A stretch of 64,000 bases of DNA from Propioniciclava sp. MC1595 (GCF_017569205.1 NZ_CP071870.1:3162001-3226000); one strand, 5' to 3'; positions 26,936 to 40,809 are shown, counted from the stretch's first letter. Program-made: numbers and translations. Notes: a model not told the origin generated them from the letters alone.

Positions 26936-27073
26936 GGGACTCCGAGTGAGCAGTTGATGAACGGCTCATGAGGACGCATCACGGTCCTGTGGGTGGACAT
27001 CAAGACGACCCTTGCCCGGCTCCACGACGATTCCGTACGGTCCCCTTGTGAATGACCGCCCAGACTGCTCGTC

Positions 27074-27967
27074 GTGACCACCCTCGACCTGCGCAAGCTT
27101 CGCGCCTTCGTATACGTCGCGGAGGAGCGGCACTTCGGCCGGGCCGCCGAGCGGCTCTTCGTCGCCCAGCCCGCCCTGTCCCAGACGATCAAGGCGCTCG
27201 AGGCCCAGATCGGGGTGCAGCTGCTCGACCGTTCCACCCGGCGGGTGGACCTGACCCCGGCCGGCGCCCGGCTGCTCGAGCGGGCGCACGGCATCCTCGA
27301 CGCGATCGATGACGCCGTGGCGGAGGCCCGCCGCATCGACGCCGGCGAGCAGGGCTCGCTGCGTCTGGGGTTCATCGGCTCGGCCAGTTTCGGTCTCATG
27401 CCGGCCCTCGCCCGAGCCGTCGGGGACGCGTTGCCGCTGCTCCAGCTGGACCTCACCGGCGACCTGCTCAGCCCCGAGGTCGCGGCACGCCTGGCCGACG
27501 GGTCGCTCGACGTGGGGGTCCTGAGGCCGTTCGACCTTGCGCCGGGCGTGAGCAGCAGGGTCCTCCGGTCGGAGCCACTGGTCGCCGCCCTGCCCACCGG
27601 TCACCCCGCAGCGTCCGGTCCGGTCGTCCTCGGCGACCTCGCCGACGAGCCCTTCATCAGTTATCAGGCCCGCGCGAGCGCGATGGCGTCCGCGCTGGTG
27701 GCCGCCTGCCGCGCCGCCGGGTTCACCCCCATGATCCGCACCGAGGTGCGCGAGACGGCGACTCTGGTCGCCTTCGTCGCCTCCGGTCAGGGCGTGGCCC
27801 TGGTGCCCCAGGGCGTGGCCCACCTCCAGATCCCCGGGGTGGAGTACGTCCCTCTGGCCGACGAGGTCACGATCGACCTCATCGCGGCCTGGCGGACGGA
27901 TGCTCCGGCGACGGTCGAGCGCGTCGTCGACCGCCTCGTCGAGCTGGCCAACCCCGCCGGCACCTGA
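27074..27967 (+). CDS. LysR family transcriptional regulator
   Basis: A 297-residue regulator. The N-terminal winged helix is classic ([38 protein letters not shown]), followed by a linker helix and a two-lobed effector domain beginning [11 protein letters not shown]. Like other LysR proteins it probably controls a neighbour, either ugd (divergent, 151 bases away) or the convergent transporter gene. The ligand is not predictable. The GTG start is seven bases after CAGACT, close to the leaderless consensus. Confidence 0.9.
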   Translation: MTTLDLRKLRAFVYVAEERHFGRAAERLFVAQPALSQTIKALEAQIGVQLLDRSTRRVDLTPAGARLLERAHGILDAIDDAVAEARRIDAGEQGSLRLGFIGSASFGLMPALARAVGDALPLLQLDLTGDLLSPEVAARLADGSLDVGVLRPFDLAPGVSSRVLRSEPLVAALPTGHPAASGPVVLGDLADEPFISYQARASAMASALVAACRAAGFTPMIRTEVRETATLVAFVASGQGVALVPQGVAHLQIPGVEYVPLADEVTIDLIAAWRTDAPATVERVVDRLVELANPAGT

Positions 27968-27971
27968 TTCC

Positions 27972-29540
27972 CTACAGCAGCGCGCCGAACACCTGGACGA
28001 GCAGGATCTTCACGATGATGCCCAGCGCGAACAGGGCGGCGTAGCCGGCCTCGATGCGGTCGTCGGACAGGCGCTGCGTGGCGAAGCTGAGCACGGCGGG
28101 CTGACCGACGAATCCGGCGAGGCCACCGGCGGTACGGGGCGCGGAGAGGCCGAGCAGGCGCCCGCCGACCCCGAACACGAGGGCGCTCGTCGCGAGCACG
28201 GCCAGGGCGAGGACGCCGACGCGCACGCCCGTCCCGGTGAAAGCGGAGGCCGCGAAGGCCGGCCCCGACGCCAGGCCGACCGCGGCGAGGAACAGCAGCA
28301 GGCCCAGCTGGCGGATGGTCAGGTTCGCGGGCAGCGGCACGTCCCAGGTGAGGGGTCCGGTGCGGTGCAGCGCACCGAGCACCAGGCCGACGACCAGCGG
28401 TCCGGCGGCAGCACCCAACGAGAAGGACGCTCCCCCACCCAGGGGCACCGTGACCGCGCCGACCAGGAGGCCGAGCGACAGCCCGAGGCCGAGGGCCAGC
28501 GCGTCCACCTCGGAGACCTTCCGCTCGGAGTCGCCGAGGTGGCGGGCGACGGCGTCCATCTCGGAGCGGGGGACGACCGCGAGCACGCGGTCGCCGGGCT
28601 GGAGGACGAGGTCGTCGCGGGCGAGGAGGTCGGCGTCCCCGCGCAGGACGCGGGTGATGACGCCGCCGAAGCGGCCGGGCAGGTTCAGCTGCGCGACGGA
28701 GCGGCCGGCGACGGAGGGGTTGGAGACGACGAAGCGGCGGAAGTCCACGGCCTGGCGGTCGTCGGTGAGCTCGCCCTGGGACGCGTGCCCGAGGAAGGCG
28801 ACCGCCGCCTCGACCGCGGCCGGCGCACCGACGACGAGCACGCGGTCGTCGGGCTGCAGGTGCTCGCCGGGCGCGAGGACGCGGGTGCGACCGTCGCGGA
28901 CCAGGTAGCTCATCTTGATGGTCTCGTCGGCCCAGCCGGGCACCTCGCGCAGGGCGGCGTCCCGTTCGACGTAGGTGCTGGTGGCGACGAGCCCCTCGGC
29001 GGCAGCGCTGCGGGGGTCACGGGCGTCGGGCCAGCGGCGTCCGACGACGAGGCCGACCGCCACGATCGCGAGGACGACGCCCAGCGGGTAGCCGATCGAG
29101 TAGCCCACCGCGGCGTTGGGCGAGCCGGTGGCCGCCGTGGCCGCCGCCAGGGCGGGCGTGGACGTGAGCGCGCCGGCGAAGGTGCCGGTGATGAAGCCGG
29201 CGTCGAGTCCCAGGCCGAGCCCGACCAGCACCGCCACCCCGAAGGCCAGGGCGGCCGTGCCGAGCCCGAGCATCATCAGGGGCAGCTGGCGGCGGAGGTC
29301 GGCGAAGAAGGTCTCGCCCGCGGCGAGGCCGACCATGTAGACGAACAGCCCGAGGCCGAGTTGCTGCACGAGCCCGAGCCCCTGGCCCGCGTCGGGGACC
29401 AGCGCGCCGACAGCGAGGCCGACGAACAGGGCGCCCGCGGCACCGAAGCGGATCGGTCCGAACGGGATCATCCCGACCGCGGCACCGAGCGCGACCACGA
29501 GCATGATGGCCAGCAGCGGCGAGCTGACGAGTAGTTCCAT
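27972..29540 (-). CDS. AspT/YidE/YbjL-type antiporter with RCK_C domains
   Basis: A 522-residue transporter built as two membrane halves (about residues 5-165 and 365-522), each with a GTFAGALTSTPALAAA or GFVGQPAVLSFAT re-entrant-loop-like motif, separated by two TrkA-C/RCK_C domains (about 195-350, with RVLAPGEHLQPDDRVLVVG and DLVLQPGDRVLAVV). This is the AspT/YidE/YbjL family, whose characterised member exchanges aspartate for alanine. The RCK_C pair suggests ligand gating. Its end is four bases from the LysR gene stop. Confidence 0.88.
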   Translation of the reverse strand: MELLVSSPLLAIMLVVALGAAVGMIPFGPIRFGAAGALFVGLAVGALVPDAGQGLGLVQQLGLGLFVYMVGLAAGETFFADLRRQLPLMMLGLGTAALAFGVAVLVGLGLGLDAGFITGTFAGALTSTPALAAATAATGSPNAAVGYSIGYPLGVVLAIVAVGLVVGRRWPDARDPRSAAAEGLVATSTYVERDAALREVPGWADETIKMSYLVRDGRTRVLAPGEHLQPDDRVLVVGAPAAVEAAVAFLGHASQGELTDDRQAVDFRRFVVSNPSVAGRSVAQLNLPGRFGGVITRVLRGDADLLARDDLVLQPGDRVLAVVPRSEMDAVARHLGDSERKVSEVDALALGLGLSLGLLVGAVTVPLGGGASFSLGAAAGPLVVGLVLGALHRTGPLTWDVPLPANLTIRQLGLLLFLAAVGLASGPAFAASAFTGTGVRVGVLALAVLATSALVFGVGGRLLGLSAPRTAGGLAGFVGQPAVLSFATQRLSDDRIEAGYAALFALGIIVKILLVQVFGALL

Positions 29541-29629
29541 GGCGACCTCCGTGGGGCCCAGCGCCCCGCGGGACGACAGTATTCCTTGTTGGTCTCCTGT
29601 CGCCTTTTCTGATACCCCCCACCCGTATG

Positions 29630-29644
29630 TACACTACACAGTGT
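29630..29644 (+). promoter_or_regulatory. cueP promoter with overlapping palindrome
   Basis: TACACT at 29630-29635 is a good -10 hexamer. Overlapping it, ACACT-ACAC-AGTGT (29631-29644) is an inverted repeat covering the expected transcription start. Just upstream ATACC...GTAT (29612-29628) resembles the outer bases of a CsoR site but lacks the G-run half. Copper control is inferred. Confidence 0.4.
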
Positions 29645-29670
29645 CGTAGCCGCATCCCCGAGGAGCACCC

Positions 29671-30270
29671 GTGAAGAAGTCCCTTGTCGCCCTGTCGTTG
29701 GCCGCGCTGGTGGCCCTCTCCGGCTGCTCGGCCCCCGCGCCCGCCCCGGCAGGCAACCAAGCCGCGCCCGCGGCGTCCGCGCCGGCTGCGGGGCAGGCGG
29801 GTGACGTGCTGGCCGCCGTCGGCCTCGCCGGCAAGACCGGCAAGCAGATCGTCGACGAACTCGACCAGGCCCCCGACGCCCGACCGCTGCCGCTGCGCGC
29901 GTCGGTGCGCTACGACCACGTGCTGGTGGGCGACGGCACGAACGAGACCAAGGTTCCGATCGAGGGCGACCAGTTCTACCTGTCGATCGCCCCGTACGCC
30001 TCGCAGACGCACGAGTGCTTCTACCACTCCCTCGCGACGTGCATGGGCGAGATGCAGTCGGCCGACGTCCACGTGAAGATCGTCGACTCCGCCGGCACCG
30101 TGCTCGTCGACGAGGACGCCACCACCTACGCCAACGGCTTCGTCGGCTTCTGGCTGCCCAAGGACATCACCGGGGAGGTCACCGTGACCGCCGACGGGAA
30201 GACCGGCACGGTGCCGTTCGCCACCGGTCCCGAGGACGCCACCTGCCTGACCACGCTGCAGGTCTCCTGA
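29671..30270 (+). CDS. CueP-like copper-binding lipoprotein
   Basis: A 199-residue exported lipoprotein with signal peptide MKKSLVALSLAALVALSGC (lipobox LSGC) and an Ala/Pro-rich tether. The mature domain closely follows CueP of Salmonella: LAGKTGKQIVDELD, FYLSIAPYASQTHECFYHSL, ATCMGEM, NGFVGFWLPKDI and the ending CLTTLQ. The Cys and His residues of the CFYHSLATC stretch and the C-terminal Cys are the conserved copper ligands of the family. CueP binds periplasmic copper and supplies or buffers it; here it would sit on the outer face of the membrane. A strong terminator follows. Confidence 0.9.
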   Translation: MKKSLVALSLAALVALSGCSAPAPAPAGNQAAPAASAPAAGQAGDVLAAVGLAGKTGKQIVDELDQAPDARPLPLRASVRYDHVLVGDGTNETKVPIEGDQFYLSIAPYASQTHECFYHSLATCMGEMQSADVHVKIVDSAGTVLVDEDATTYANGFVGFWLPKDITGEVTVTADGKTGTVPFATGPEDATCLTTLQVS

Positions 30271-30281
30271 TCGAAGACCAC

Positions 30282-30319
30282 CGAGGGGCTCCACCTCCGA
30301 CCGGGGGTGGAGCCCCTCG
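30282..30319 (+). terminator. Terminator after the cueP-like gene
   Basis: A perfect 14-bp stem (CGAGGGGCTCCACC) with a 10-base loop starting 12 bases after the stop codon; no U-tract, as usual in this window. Confidence 0.75.
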
Positions 30320-30345
30320 CGCGTGGTCGCTGGCAGGGTGGGGCC

Positions 30346-30852
30346 ATGGCCGACCGCTCCCTGACCCGCCGCATCGCGGCCCTGGGCACGCTGGCCATGG
30401 TCGCCTACGCGGCCCTGGCCGCGGTGCAGATCCTCGTGCTCAACCCGCTCGCGGCGGTGCCGGGCAGGACCCTGCCCCAGATCGAGGCCGAGATGGCGCG
30501 CTGGGGCGAGAGCCTCGGGACGCCGCGGGTCCTGGGCCTGCTCGGGTTCGGTGTCGCCCTGGCTGTCGGGCTCCTCGTGACCGCGTGGCTCGACAAGGAC
30601 CCCGCCCCTTGGGACTACGCGCTCGGCTACCTCGCCATGCTCGTGCTGGGCGCCCCGGCCTACTTCGTCGCGAGCTTCGGCGCCGGCATGGCGCTGGCCG
30701 ACTCGTTCGGCATCTCGGGGGGTGACCACGCGCCGTGGGCGCTGCCGCTGTACATCGCGAGCGCGCTGGCGCTGGTCGCGCTCGTCACGCTGGCCGTGTG
30801 GCCGAGGCGCGGTGCAGAAGGCGCCGCAGGGGTACCTTCCGCACCGCGCTGA
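30346..30852 (+). CDS. Four-helix membrane protein, function unknown
   Basis: A 168-residue protein with four hydrophobic segments (about 16-38, 66-88, 98-120 and 136-158) and short polar loops. I recognise no family. ATG 30346 is chosen because earlier in-frame codons lie inside the cueP terminator. The Shine-Dalgarno sequence is weak (CAGGGTGG). It is convergent with the large carboxylase gene, 27 bases from its stop. Confidence 0.65.
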   Translation: MADRSLTRRIAALGTLAMVAYAALAAVQILVLNPLAAVPGRTLPQIEAEMARWGESLGTPRVLGLLGFGVALAVGLLVTAWLDKDPAPWDYALGYLAMLVLGAPAYFVASFGAGMALADSFGISGGDHAPWALPLYIASALALVALVTLAVWPRRGAEGAAGVPSAPR

Positions 30853-30879
30853 TGCCACACGCGTGGGGGTGGGTGTGGT

Positions 30880-36420
<5,541 letters not shown>

Positions 36421-36564
36421 AGATTCTCCTCACGACGAACACTCCCCGGGGTGGGGATGGTTCCGAATGTGTCACCGAACGTTGGCCCCACGCACATCGG
36501 ACAGGCGGTTTCAGCGGAAGTTGCCCAATTCAACCGGCGCACGCCCAACCCCGCCCCCCGAATG

Positions 36565-36581
36565 TTGTGGAGACCCCACAA
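36565..36581. promoter_or_regulatory. Inverted repeat between the carboxylase and zinc-ribbon genes
   Basis: TTGTGG-N5-CCACAA in the 195-base divergent gap, which is less GC-rich than the coding DNA. It is a candidate operator for either gene. The rest of the gap shows no other clear structure. Confidence 0.4.
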
Positions 36582-36615
36582 AGAGGCCCTCCCGGCAGTC
36601 GGCAACAATGGGCGC

Positions 36616-36807
36616 ATGCCACCACGCGCGCGCTACCTGGTCTCGAATCCCTGCGAGGACGCCTGCGGGACCATCACCACCGACCGCACCCTCGAGGGAG
36701 CGCCCGTGTACCGGTGCCCCGGCTGCGATTCGGAGTGGATCGAGCTCGCCGAGCGCACCGAACCGGCCGACGAGCCGAAGCCCGCCTCGACTCCCGAGGA
36801 GACGTGA
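36616..36807 (+). CDS. Small zinc-ribbon-like protein (63 aa)
   Basis: A 63-residue protein with two Cys pairs, C-x3-C (CEDAC, near 13-17) and C-x2-C (CPGC, near 34-37), spaced as in a rubredoxin-like zinc ribbon, then an acidic Pro/Glu tail. I cannot name a family; a structural or regulatory zinc-binding role is inferred. The ATG is six bases after AACAAT, a weak leaderless promoter. Its TGA overlaps the next ATG by one base. Confidence 0.65.
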   Translation: MPPRARYLVSNPCEDACGTITTDRTLEGAPVYRCPGCDSEWIELAERTEPADEPKPASTPEET

Positions 36808-37016
36808 TGGGCAACGCCCGCCAGGTGTTCGTCGTCGACGTCGACTCGTGCCAGACGTCGTGCGGCTTCGGCGTCCCGCTCTACGACCACGTCGGTCAGC
36901 GCGACCTCATGCCGCAGTGGGCGGCGAACAAGGGCCCGGACGGCATCGCGAAGTACCAGCACGACAAGAACCGCCGCTCGCTCGACGGCTTCGACACCGA
37001 CCTGCGCCAGGCCTGA
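36807..37016 (+). CDS. Orphan C-terminal module of a PNPOx-like family protein (69 aa)
   Basis: The product (FVVDVDSCQTSCGFGVPLYD..., WAANKGPDGIAKYQHDKN, RSLDGFDTDL) matches only the C-terminal 60 residues of the pyridoxamine 5'-phosphate oxidase-like proteins of about 190 residues common in actinobacteria (usual form SCGYGVPLxDYVGxRDLL...WAxxKGxxGLxxY). The FMN-binding barrel is absent and no trace of it lies upstream, where a zinc-ribbon gene overlaps the ATG by one base. It is either a decaying fragment that kept a start codon or a module now working with the zinc ribbon. Confidence 0.6.
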   Translation: MGNARQVFVVDVDSCQTSCGFGVPLYDHVGQRDLMPQWAANKGPDGIAKYQHDKNRRSLDGFDTDLRQA

Positions 37017-37035
37017 ACAGGCTGCCGACGACCGC

Positions 37036-37975
37036 TCACCCGTGGTCGTGGTCGTGGGCCGGCTTGGCGCGACGCGGGGTCGCCGAGGCGGACGCCGCGG
37101 CCACCGCGCTGCCCACGGTCAGGGCCGCCACGCCCGTGGTCAGCGGCACGCTGAGCACCAGGCCGATGCCGGACCCGAGTGTGCGGACGATCTCCTCGGC
37201 GAAGGGTTCGGTGGACAGCAGCAGGTCCAGCGGCTGGCTGTAGAGCGAGAGCAGCACCAGCGTCGACAGGGCCGCGCCGGCGTAGGCGAACACGATCGTG
37301 TAGATGGTCGAGGCGATGTGGTCGCGACCGATGCGCATGCCGGCGGTGAACAGGTCCCAGCGCGAGAGGTGCGGGCCGGCGGCGCGCAGCTCCCAGACCG
37401 CCGAGGCCTGCGTGATCGTCGTGTCGTTCAGGACGCCCAGGCCCGCGATCACCAGCGAACAGGTCAGCAAGGCCGTGAACGACAACCCCTCGGACTGGCC
37501 CGCCAACGCGATCGTCTCGTCGGTGGACAGGCCGCTGAGGCGCGCCGCCCAGACCCCCAGCGCGCCCAGCCCGGCGGTCGCTAGCAGGCTGACCAGCGTG
37601 CCCACGAACGCCGAGGTGGTGCGCATGGAGATCCCGTGCGCGAGGTAGAGGACGGCGAACATGATCGCCGAACCGCCCACGAGCGCGACCGCCACCGCGG
37701 GGCGTCCGGTGGCGAGGGCGGGCAGCATGAAGCCGAAGAAGATCGCCCCGGCGACGCCGAGCCCGATCAGGCCGCGGACGCCCTTCCAGCCCGCCACCGC
37801 GATGACGACCACCACGAAGGCGAGCGTGAACAGGGCCAGGGGCAGCAGACGGTCGATGGTGACCAGCGCGTAGTAGGGAGTGCCGCCCTCGCCGACGTAG
37901 GCCGATGCTGCCCAGCCGGGCCGCGCGCGAGAGGTCGAGGTCGGCCGCCGGGCCGTGGCTGTGTCCTGCTCCCAT
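37036..37975 (-). pseudogene. yibE/F family membrane protein gene with internal deletion and frameshift
   Basis: The first 21 codons from ATG 37975 (MGAGHSHGPAADLDL...) match the His-rich N-terminus of actinobacterial YibE/F proteins. The long membrane part (VGEGGTPYYALVTIDRLLPL onward, with about seven segments and a His/Asp-rich tail) is in the next frame. The join near 37905 removes the extracytoplasmic domain of roughly 100 residues and shifts the frame. A shortened protein of 259 residues could still start at GTG 37815. The function of intact YibE/F proteins is unknown. Confidence 0.72.
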
Positions 37976-38057
37976 GCGGGACAGTCTTGCAGGGGACGCG
38001 CCGAGACCCCGGACAGCTTGGATCTGCCGGGGCCTCGGGTGGGGTGCCGTCACGGGG

Positions 38058-38297
38058 TCAGAAGGCGGACGCCTTCGCCTTGTAGCCGGCCTTCGCGACC
38101 GCCGCGACCAGGTCGTCGACGCTCTGGCGGGAGGGATCGTGGTCGACCTCGATCCGCGAGCTCGCGAAGTGCACCTTCACGTTCGACACGCCGTCGAGGC
38201 GTCCGACCTGCTTCTCGATCTTCGACACGCACGACGGGCACGCGAAGCCCTCGGCGCGCAGGACGGTGTGGGTGGGGTTCTGCACCTGGGTGGTCAT
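38058..38297 (-). CDS. HMA-domain metallochaperone (CopZ-like)
   Basis: A 79-residue single heavy-metal-associated domain. The metal loop reads GFACPSC where GMTCxxC is usual (Met replaced by Phe), followed by KIEKQVGRLDGVSNVKVHFASSRIEV and the final GYKA of the ferredoxin-like fold. It would deliver a soft metal, probably Cu+, to the P-type ATPase encoded just upstream, which has no such domain itself. CTTGAC-N4-GTCAAG, 58 bases before its ATG, repeats the motif before the ATPase gene, so it may have its own promoter under the same control. Confidence 0.85.
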   Translation of the reverse strand: MTTQVQNPTHTVLRAEGFACPSCVSKIEKQVGRLDGVSNVKVHFASSRIEVDHDPSRQSVDDLVAAVAKAGYKAKASAF

Positions 38298-38354
38298 GTT
38301 GTCTCTCCTGTGTTCGGGTTCGGTTCGATTCTCGGACGCCGCGGGCTCGGACGC

Positions 38355-38370
38355 CTTGACGGATGTCAAG
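38355..38370 (-). promoter_or_regulatory. CTTGAC-N4-GTCAAG palindrome before the HMA gene
   Basis: CTTGACGGATGTCAAG, overlapping the ATPase stop codon and 58 bases upstream of the HMA gene start. It is the same arrangement as at 40326-40341, so a shared regulator site is likely. Confidence 0.6.
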
Positions 38371-40291
38371 CGACCCGGGCGGGCTCGCGCTCGGGGGCGC
38401 GCGTGGTGGCGGGGGCCGCCGTGCGGCGCTCGGGCTCGCGGCGCAGCAGGCGCATGGCGTTGACGATGACGACCAGCACGGACGCCTCGTGCACCAGCAT
38501 CCCGACCGCCATGGTCACGCCGCCGAAGAGGACGCCGGCCAGCAGCGTGCCCACCACGACGAGGGCGATCACGATGTTCTGGCGCATGGTGGAGACGGTG
38601 CGCCGGGCGAGGCGCACGGCTTGCGGCAGCTTGAGCAGGTCGTCCCGCATGAGGGCGATGTCGGCGGTCTCGATGGCGACGCCGGTGCCGGCCGCGCCCA
38701 TGGCGACGCCGATGTCGGCGGTGGCCAGGGCGGGGGCGTCGTTGACGCCGTCGCCGACCATGGCGACCACGTGGCCCTCGGCCTGGAGGCGGGCGACGAT
38801 GTCGAGCTTGTCCTCGGGCAGCAGCCCGGCGTGCACCTCGTCGACGCCGACCCGGGCGGCGACGGCCTCGGCCACGCGCCGGTTGTCGCCGGTGAGCATG
38901 ACGACCTTCCGCACGCCGTTGGTGTGCAGGCGGCGCACCATCTCGGCTGCGTCGTCGCGGATCCGGTCCGCCACGGCGACCACGCCGGCCAGGGTGCCGT
39001 CGACCGCGACCAGCATCGCGGTCCGGCCGGCCACCGACAGCTCGTCGGCGAGGGCCGCGGCGGGGGCGGTGTCGATGCCCGTGGCGTCCAGCAGGGCGGG
39101 GTTGCCGACGTGGACGGTGACGCCGTCGAGGGTGGCGACGATGCCCTTCCCGGGCACCGGCTCGGTGTGCTCGGGCAGGCCGGCGATCGCCAGGCCGCGC
39201 TCGGCGGCGGCGTCGACGATCGGGCGGGCGAGCGGGTGCTCGGAGCCGGCCTCGGCGCGGGCGGCCAGGGCGAGCACCTCGTCCTCGGTGAAGCGGGGGT
39301 CGAGTGCGACCACGTCGGTGAGCTGCGGGCGGCCCTCGGTCAGGGTGCCGGTCTTGTCGAGCGCGACGGCCGAGATGCGGGCCGACGTCTCGAGGAACTC
39401 CCCGCCCTTGATCAGGATGCCGTCGCGGGCGCCGCGGCCGATGCCGGCCACGATCGAGACCGGGATCGAGATGACCAGCGCGCCGGGGCAGCCGATCACG
39501 AGCAGGGTCAGGGCGAGGTGGGTGTCGCGGGTGATCAGGCCGACGACGAGCGCCAGCAGCATGATGCCGGGGGTGTACCAGCGGGCGAACTTCTCCATGA
39601 ACGTCTGCGTCCGCGCCTTGGCGTCCTGAGCCTCCTCCACGCGGTGGATGATCCGAGCCAGCGTCGTGTCGGCGCCCACGCCGGTGGCGCGCACCTGCAG
39701 GAAGCCGCTCGCCGAGACCGTGCCGGCGAACACCTGGTCGCCCTCGGTCTTCTCGGCGGGGATCGACTCGCCCGTGATCGACGCCTCGTCGATCGCGCCC
39801 GTACCGCCGATGACCACGCCGTCGACCGGGACCTTGGCGCCGTTCTTCACGAGCACGGTCTCGCCGGGCTCGACGGCTGCGGCCCCGACCTCGACCTGGA
39901 CGCCGTCGCGCAGCACGACCGCGGTGTCGGGGGCCACGGCGACCAGCTCGGCCAGCGCCGAGCGGGTGCGGTTCAGGGTGGCGTTCTCGAGCGCCCCGCC
40001 GATCGCGAACAGGAAGGTCACCGCGGCGGCCTCCCAGAAGTCGCCCACGATGATGGCGCCCACGGCGGCGACCGTGACGAGCAGGTCGATGCTGACCAGC
40101 TTGGCGAGCAGCGCGCGGATCGCCTTGATCGCGATCGGCAGGCCCGCGACCACGCCGGCAGCGAGCATGAGGACGTCGGCGACGGGCTGGTTGCCGACGA
40201 GGTTCCCGGTGGCCAGGGAGGCCAGGATCAGGCCGCCCGAGACGGCCGGGACGCCCCACCGACCGTGGAGCCATGCGTGGATCTTGTTCAT
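38366..40291 (-). CDS. Heavy-metal P1B-type ATPase with CPG motif
   Basis: A 641-residue metal-efflux ATPase with membrane helices at both ends, the actuator TGES, phosphorylation site DKTGTLTEG, ATP-domain EHPLA (in GSEHPLARP) and hinge MVGDGVNDAPAL. The transmembrane metal motif reads CPG (VIGCPGALVISIPVSIVAG) rather than CPC, CPH or SPC. There is no N-terminal HMA domain; a separate one follows. Metal choice is therefore open: copper is suggested by the HMA partner, Cd/Zn/Pb or an unusual group by the motif. ATG 40291 has AGGGA before it; ATG 40324 is the alternative. Confidence 0.9.
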   Translation of the reverse strand: MNKIHAWLHGRWGVPAVSGGLILASLATGNLVGNQPVADVLMLAAGVVAGLPIAIKAIRALLAKLVSIDLLVTVAAVGAIIVGDFWEAAAVTFLFAIGGALENATLNRTRSALAELVAVAPDTAVVLRDGVQVEVGAAAVEPGETVLVKNGAKVPVDGVVIGGTGAIDEASITGESIPAEKTEGDQVFAGTVSASGFLQVRATGVGADTTLARIIHRVEEAQDAKARTQTFMEKFARWYTPGIMLLALVVGLITRDTHLALTLLVIGCPGALVISIPVSIVAGIGRGARDGILIKGGEFLETSARISAVALDKTGTLTEGRPQLTDVVALDPRFTEDEVLALAARAEAGSEHPLARPIVDAAAERGLAIAGLPEHTEPVPGKGIVATLDGVTVHVGNPALLDATGIDTAPAAALADELSVAGRTAMLVAVDGTLAGVVAVADRIRDDAAEMVRRLHTNGVRKVVMLTGDNRRVAEAVAARVGVDEVHAGLLPEDKLDIVARLQAEGHVVAMVGDGVNDAPALATADIGVAMGAAGTGVAIETADIALMRDDLLKLPQAVRLARRTVSTMRQNIVIALVVVGTLLAGVLFGGVTMAVGMLVHEASVLVVIVNAMRLLRREPERRTAAPATTRAPEREPARVA

Positions 40292-40325
40292 GTCCCTGAC
40301 CGTACGAAGATCCGCGCCGCCCATC

Positions 40326-40341
40326 CTTGACGCCCGTCAAG
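40326..40341. promoter_or_regulatory. CTTGAC-N4-GTCAAG palindrome before the P1B-ATPase
   Basis: CTTGACGCCCGTCAAG, a 7-bp-arm palindrome 35 bases before the ATPase start and 28 bases before the divergent arfB start. Each arm contains TTGAC, so it could overlap a -35 element in either direction. Confidence 0.65.
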
Positions 40342-40356
40342 TCCCCGTTCCACCCC

Positions 40357-40362
40357 TACGCT
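40357..40362 (+). promoter_or_regulatory. -10 hexamer, leaderless start of arfB
   Basis: TACGCT six bases before the GTG start of arfB, no Shine-Dalgarno sequence. Confidence 0.55.
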
Positions 40363-40368
40363 GGCACC

Positions 40369-40809
40369 GTGAACGAGCTCGTGGTCGACCCGGGTCCGGG
40401 CCTCCCCGACGGCCTGCGGATCCCCGCCGGCGAGCTCACCGAGCGGTTCGCCCGGTCCTCCGGGCCGGGCGGGCAGGGCGTGAACACGACCGACTCCCGG
40501 GTGCAGCTCGGGTTCGACATCGCCGCCAGCACCACCCTGACGGCGTCCCAGCGCACGCGGCTCCTGGTGCGCCTGGCCCACCAGCTGGTCGGCACCACCC
40601 TCACCGTGGACGCCTCGGAGCGCCGCTCGCAGTTCAGCAACCGCCGCGCGGCCCGGGAGCGGATGGCCGCCATCCTGCGGACCGCGCTGCAACCCCCACC
40701 CCCGCCCCGGCGTCCGACGAGGCCCTCAAGGGCGAGCAACGAGCGGCGCCTGGCCGCCAAGCGCATCCAGGCGGAGAAGAAGCAGCAACGCCGGTACCAC
40801 GACGGGTGA
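40369..40809 (+). CDS. arfB: Alternative ribosome-rescue factor ArfB (YaeJ-type peptidyl-tRNA hydrolase)
   Basis: Releases peptides from ribosomes stalled without a stop codon. The 146-residue product carries the catalytic GGQ loop (SSGPGGQGVNTTDSRVQL) without the codon-reading domains of RF1/RF2, and a basic C-terminal tail (RRLAAKRIQAEKKQQRR) that fits the empty mRNA channel. Both features define ArfB. GTG 40369 follows a leaderless promoter; a longer reading would begin inside the CTTGAC palindrome. It diverges from the ATPase gene. Confidence 0.9.
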   Translation: MNELVVDPGPGLPDGLRIPAGELTERFARSSGPGGQGVNTTDSRVQLGFDIAASTTLTASQRTRLLVRLAHQLVGTTLTVDASERRSQFSNRRAARERMAAILRTALQPPPPPRRPTRPSRASNERRLAAKRIQAEKKQQRRYHDG

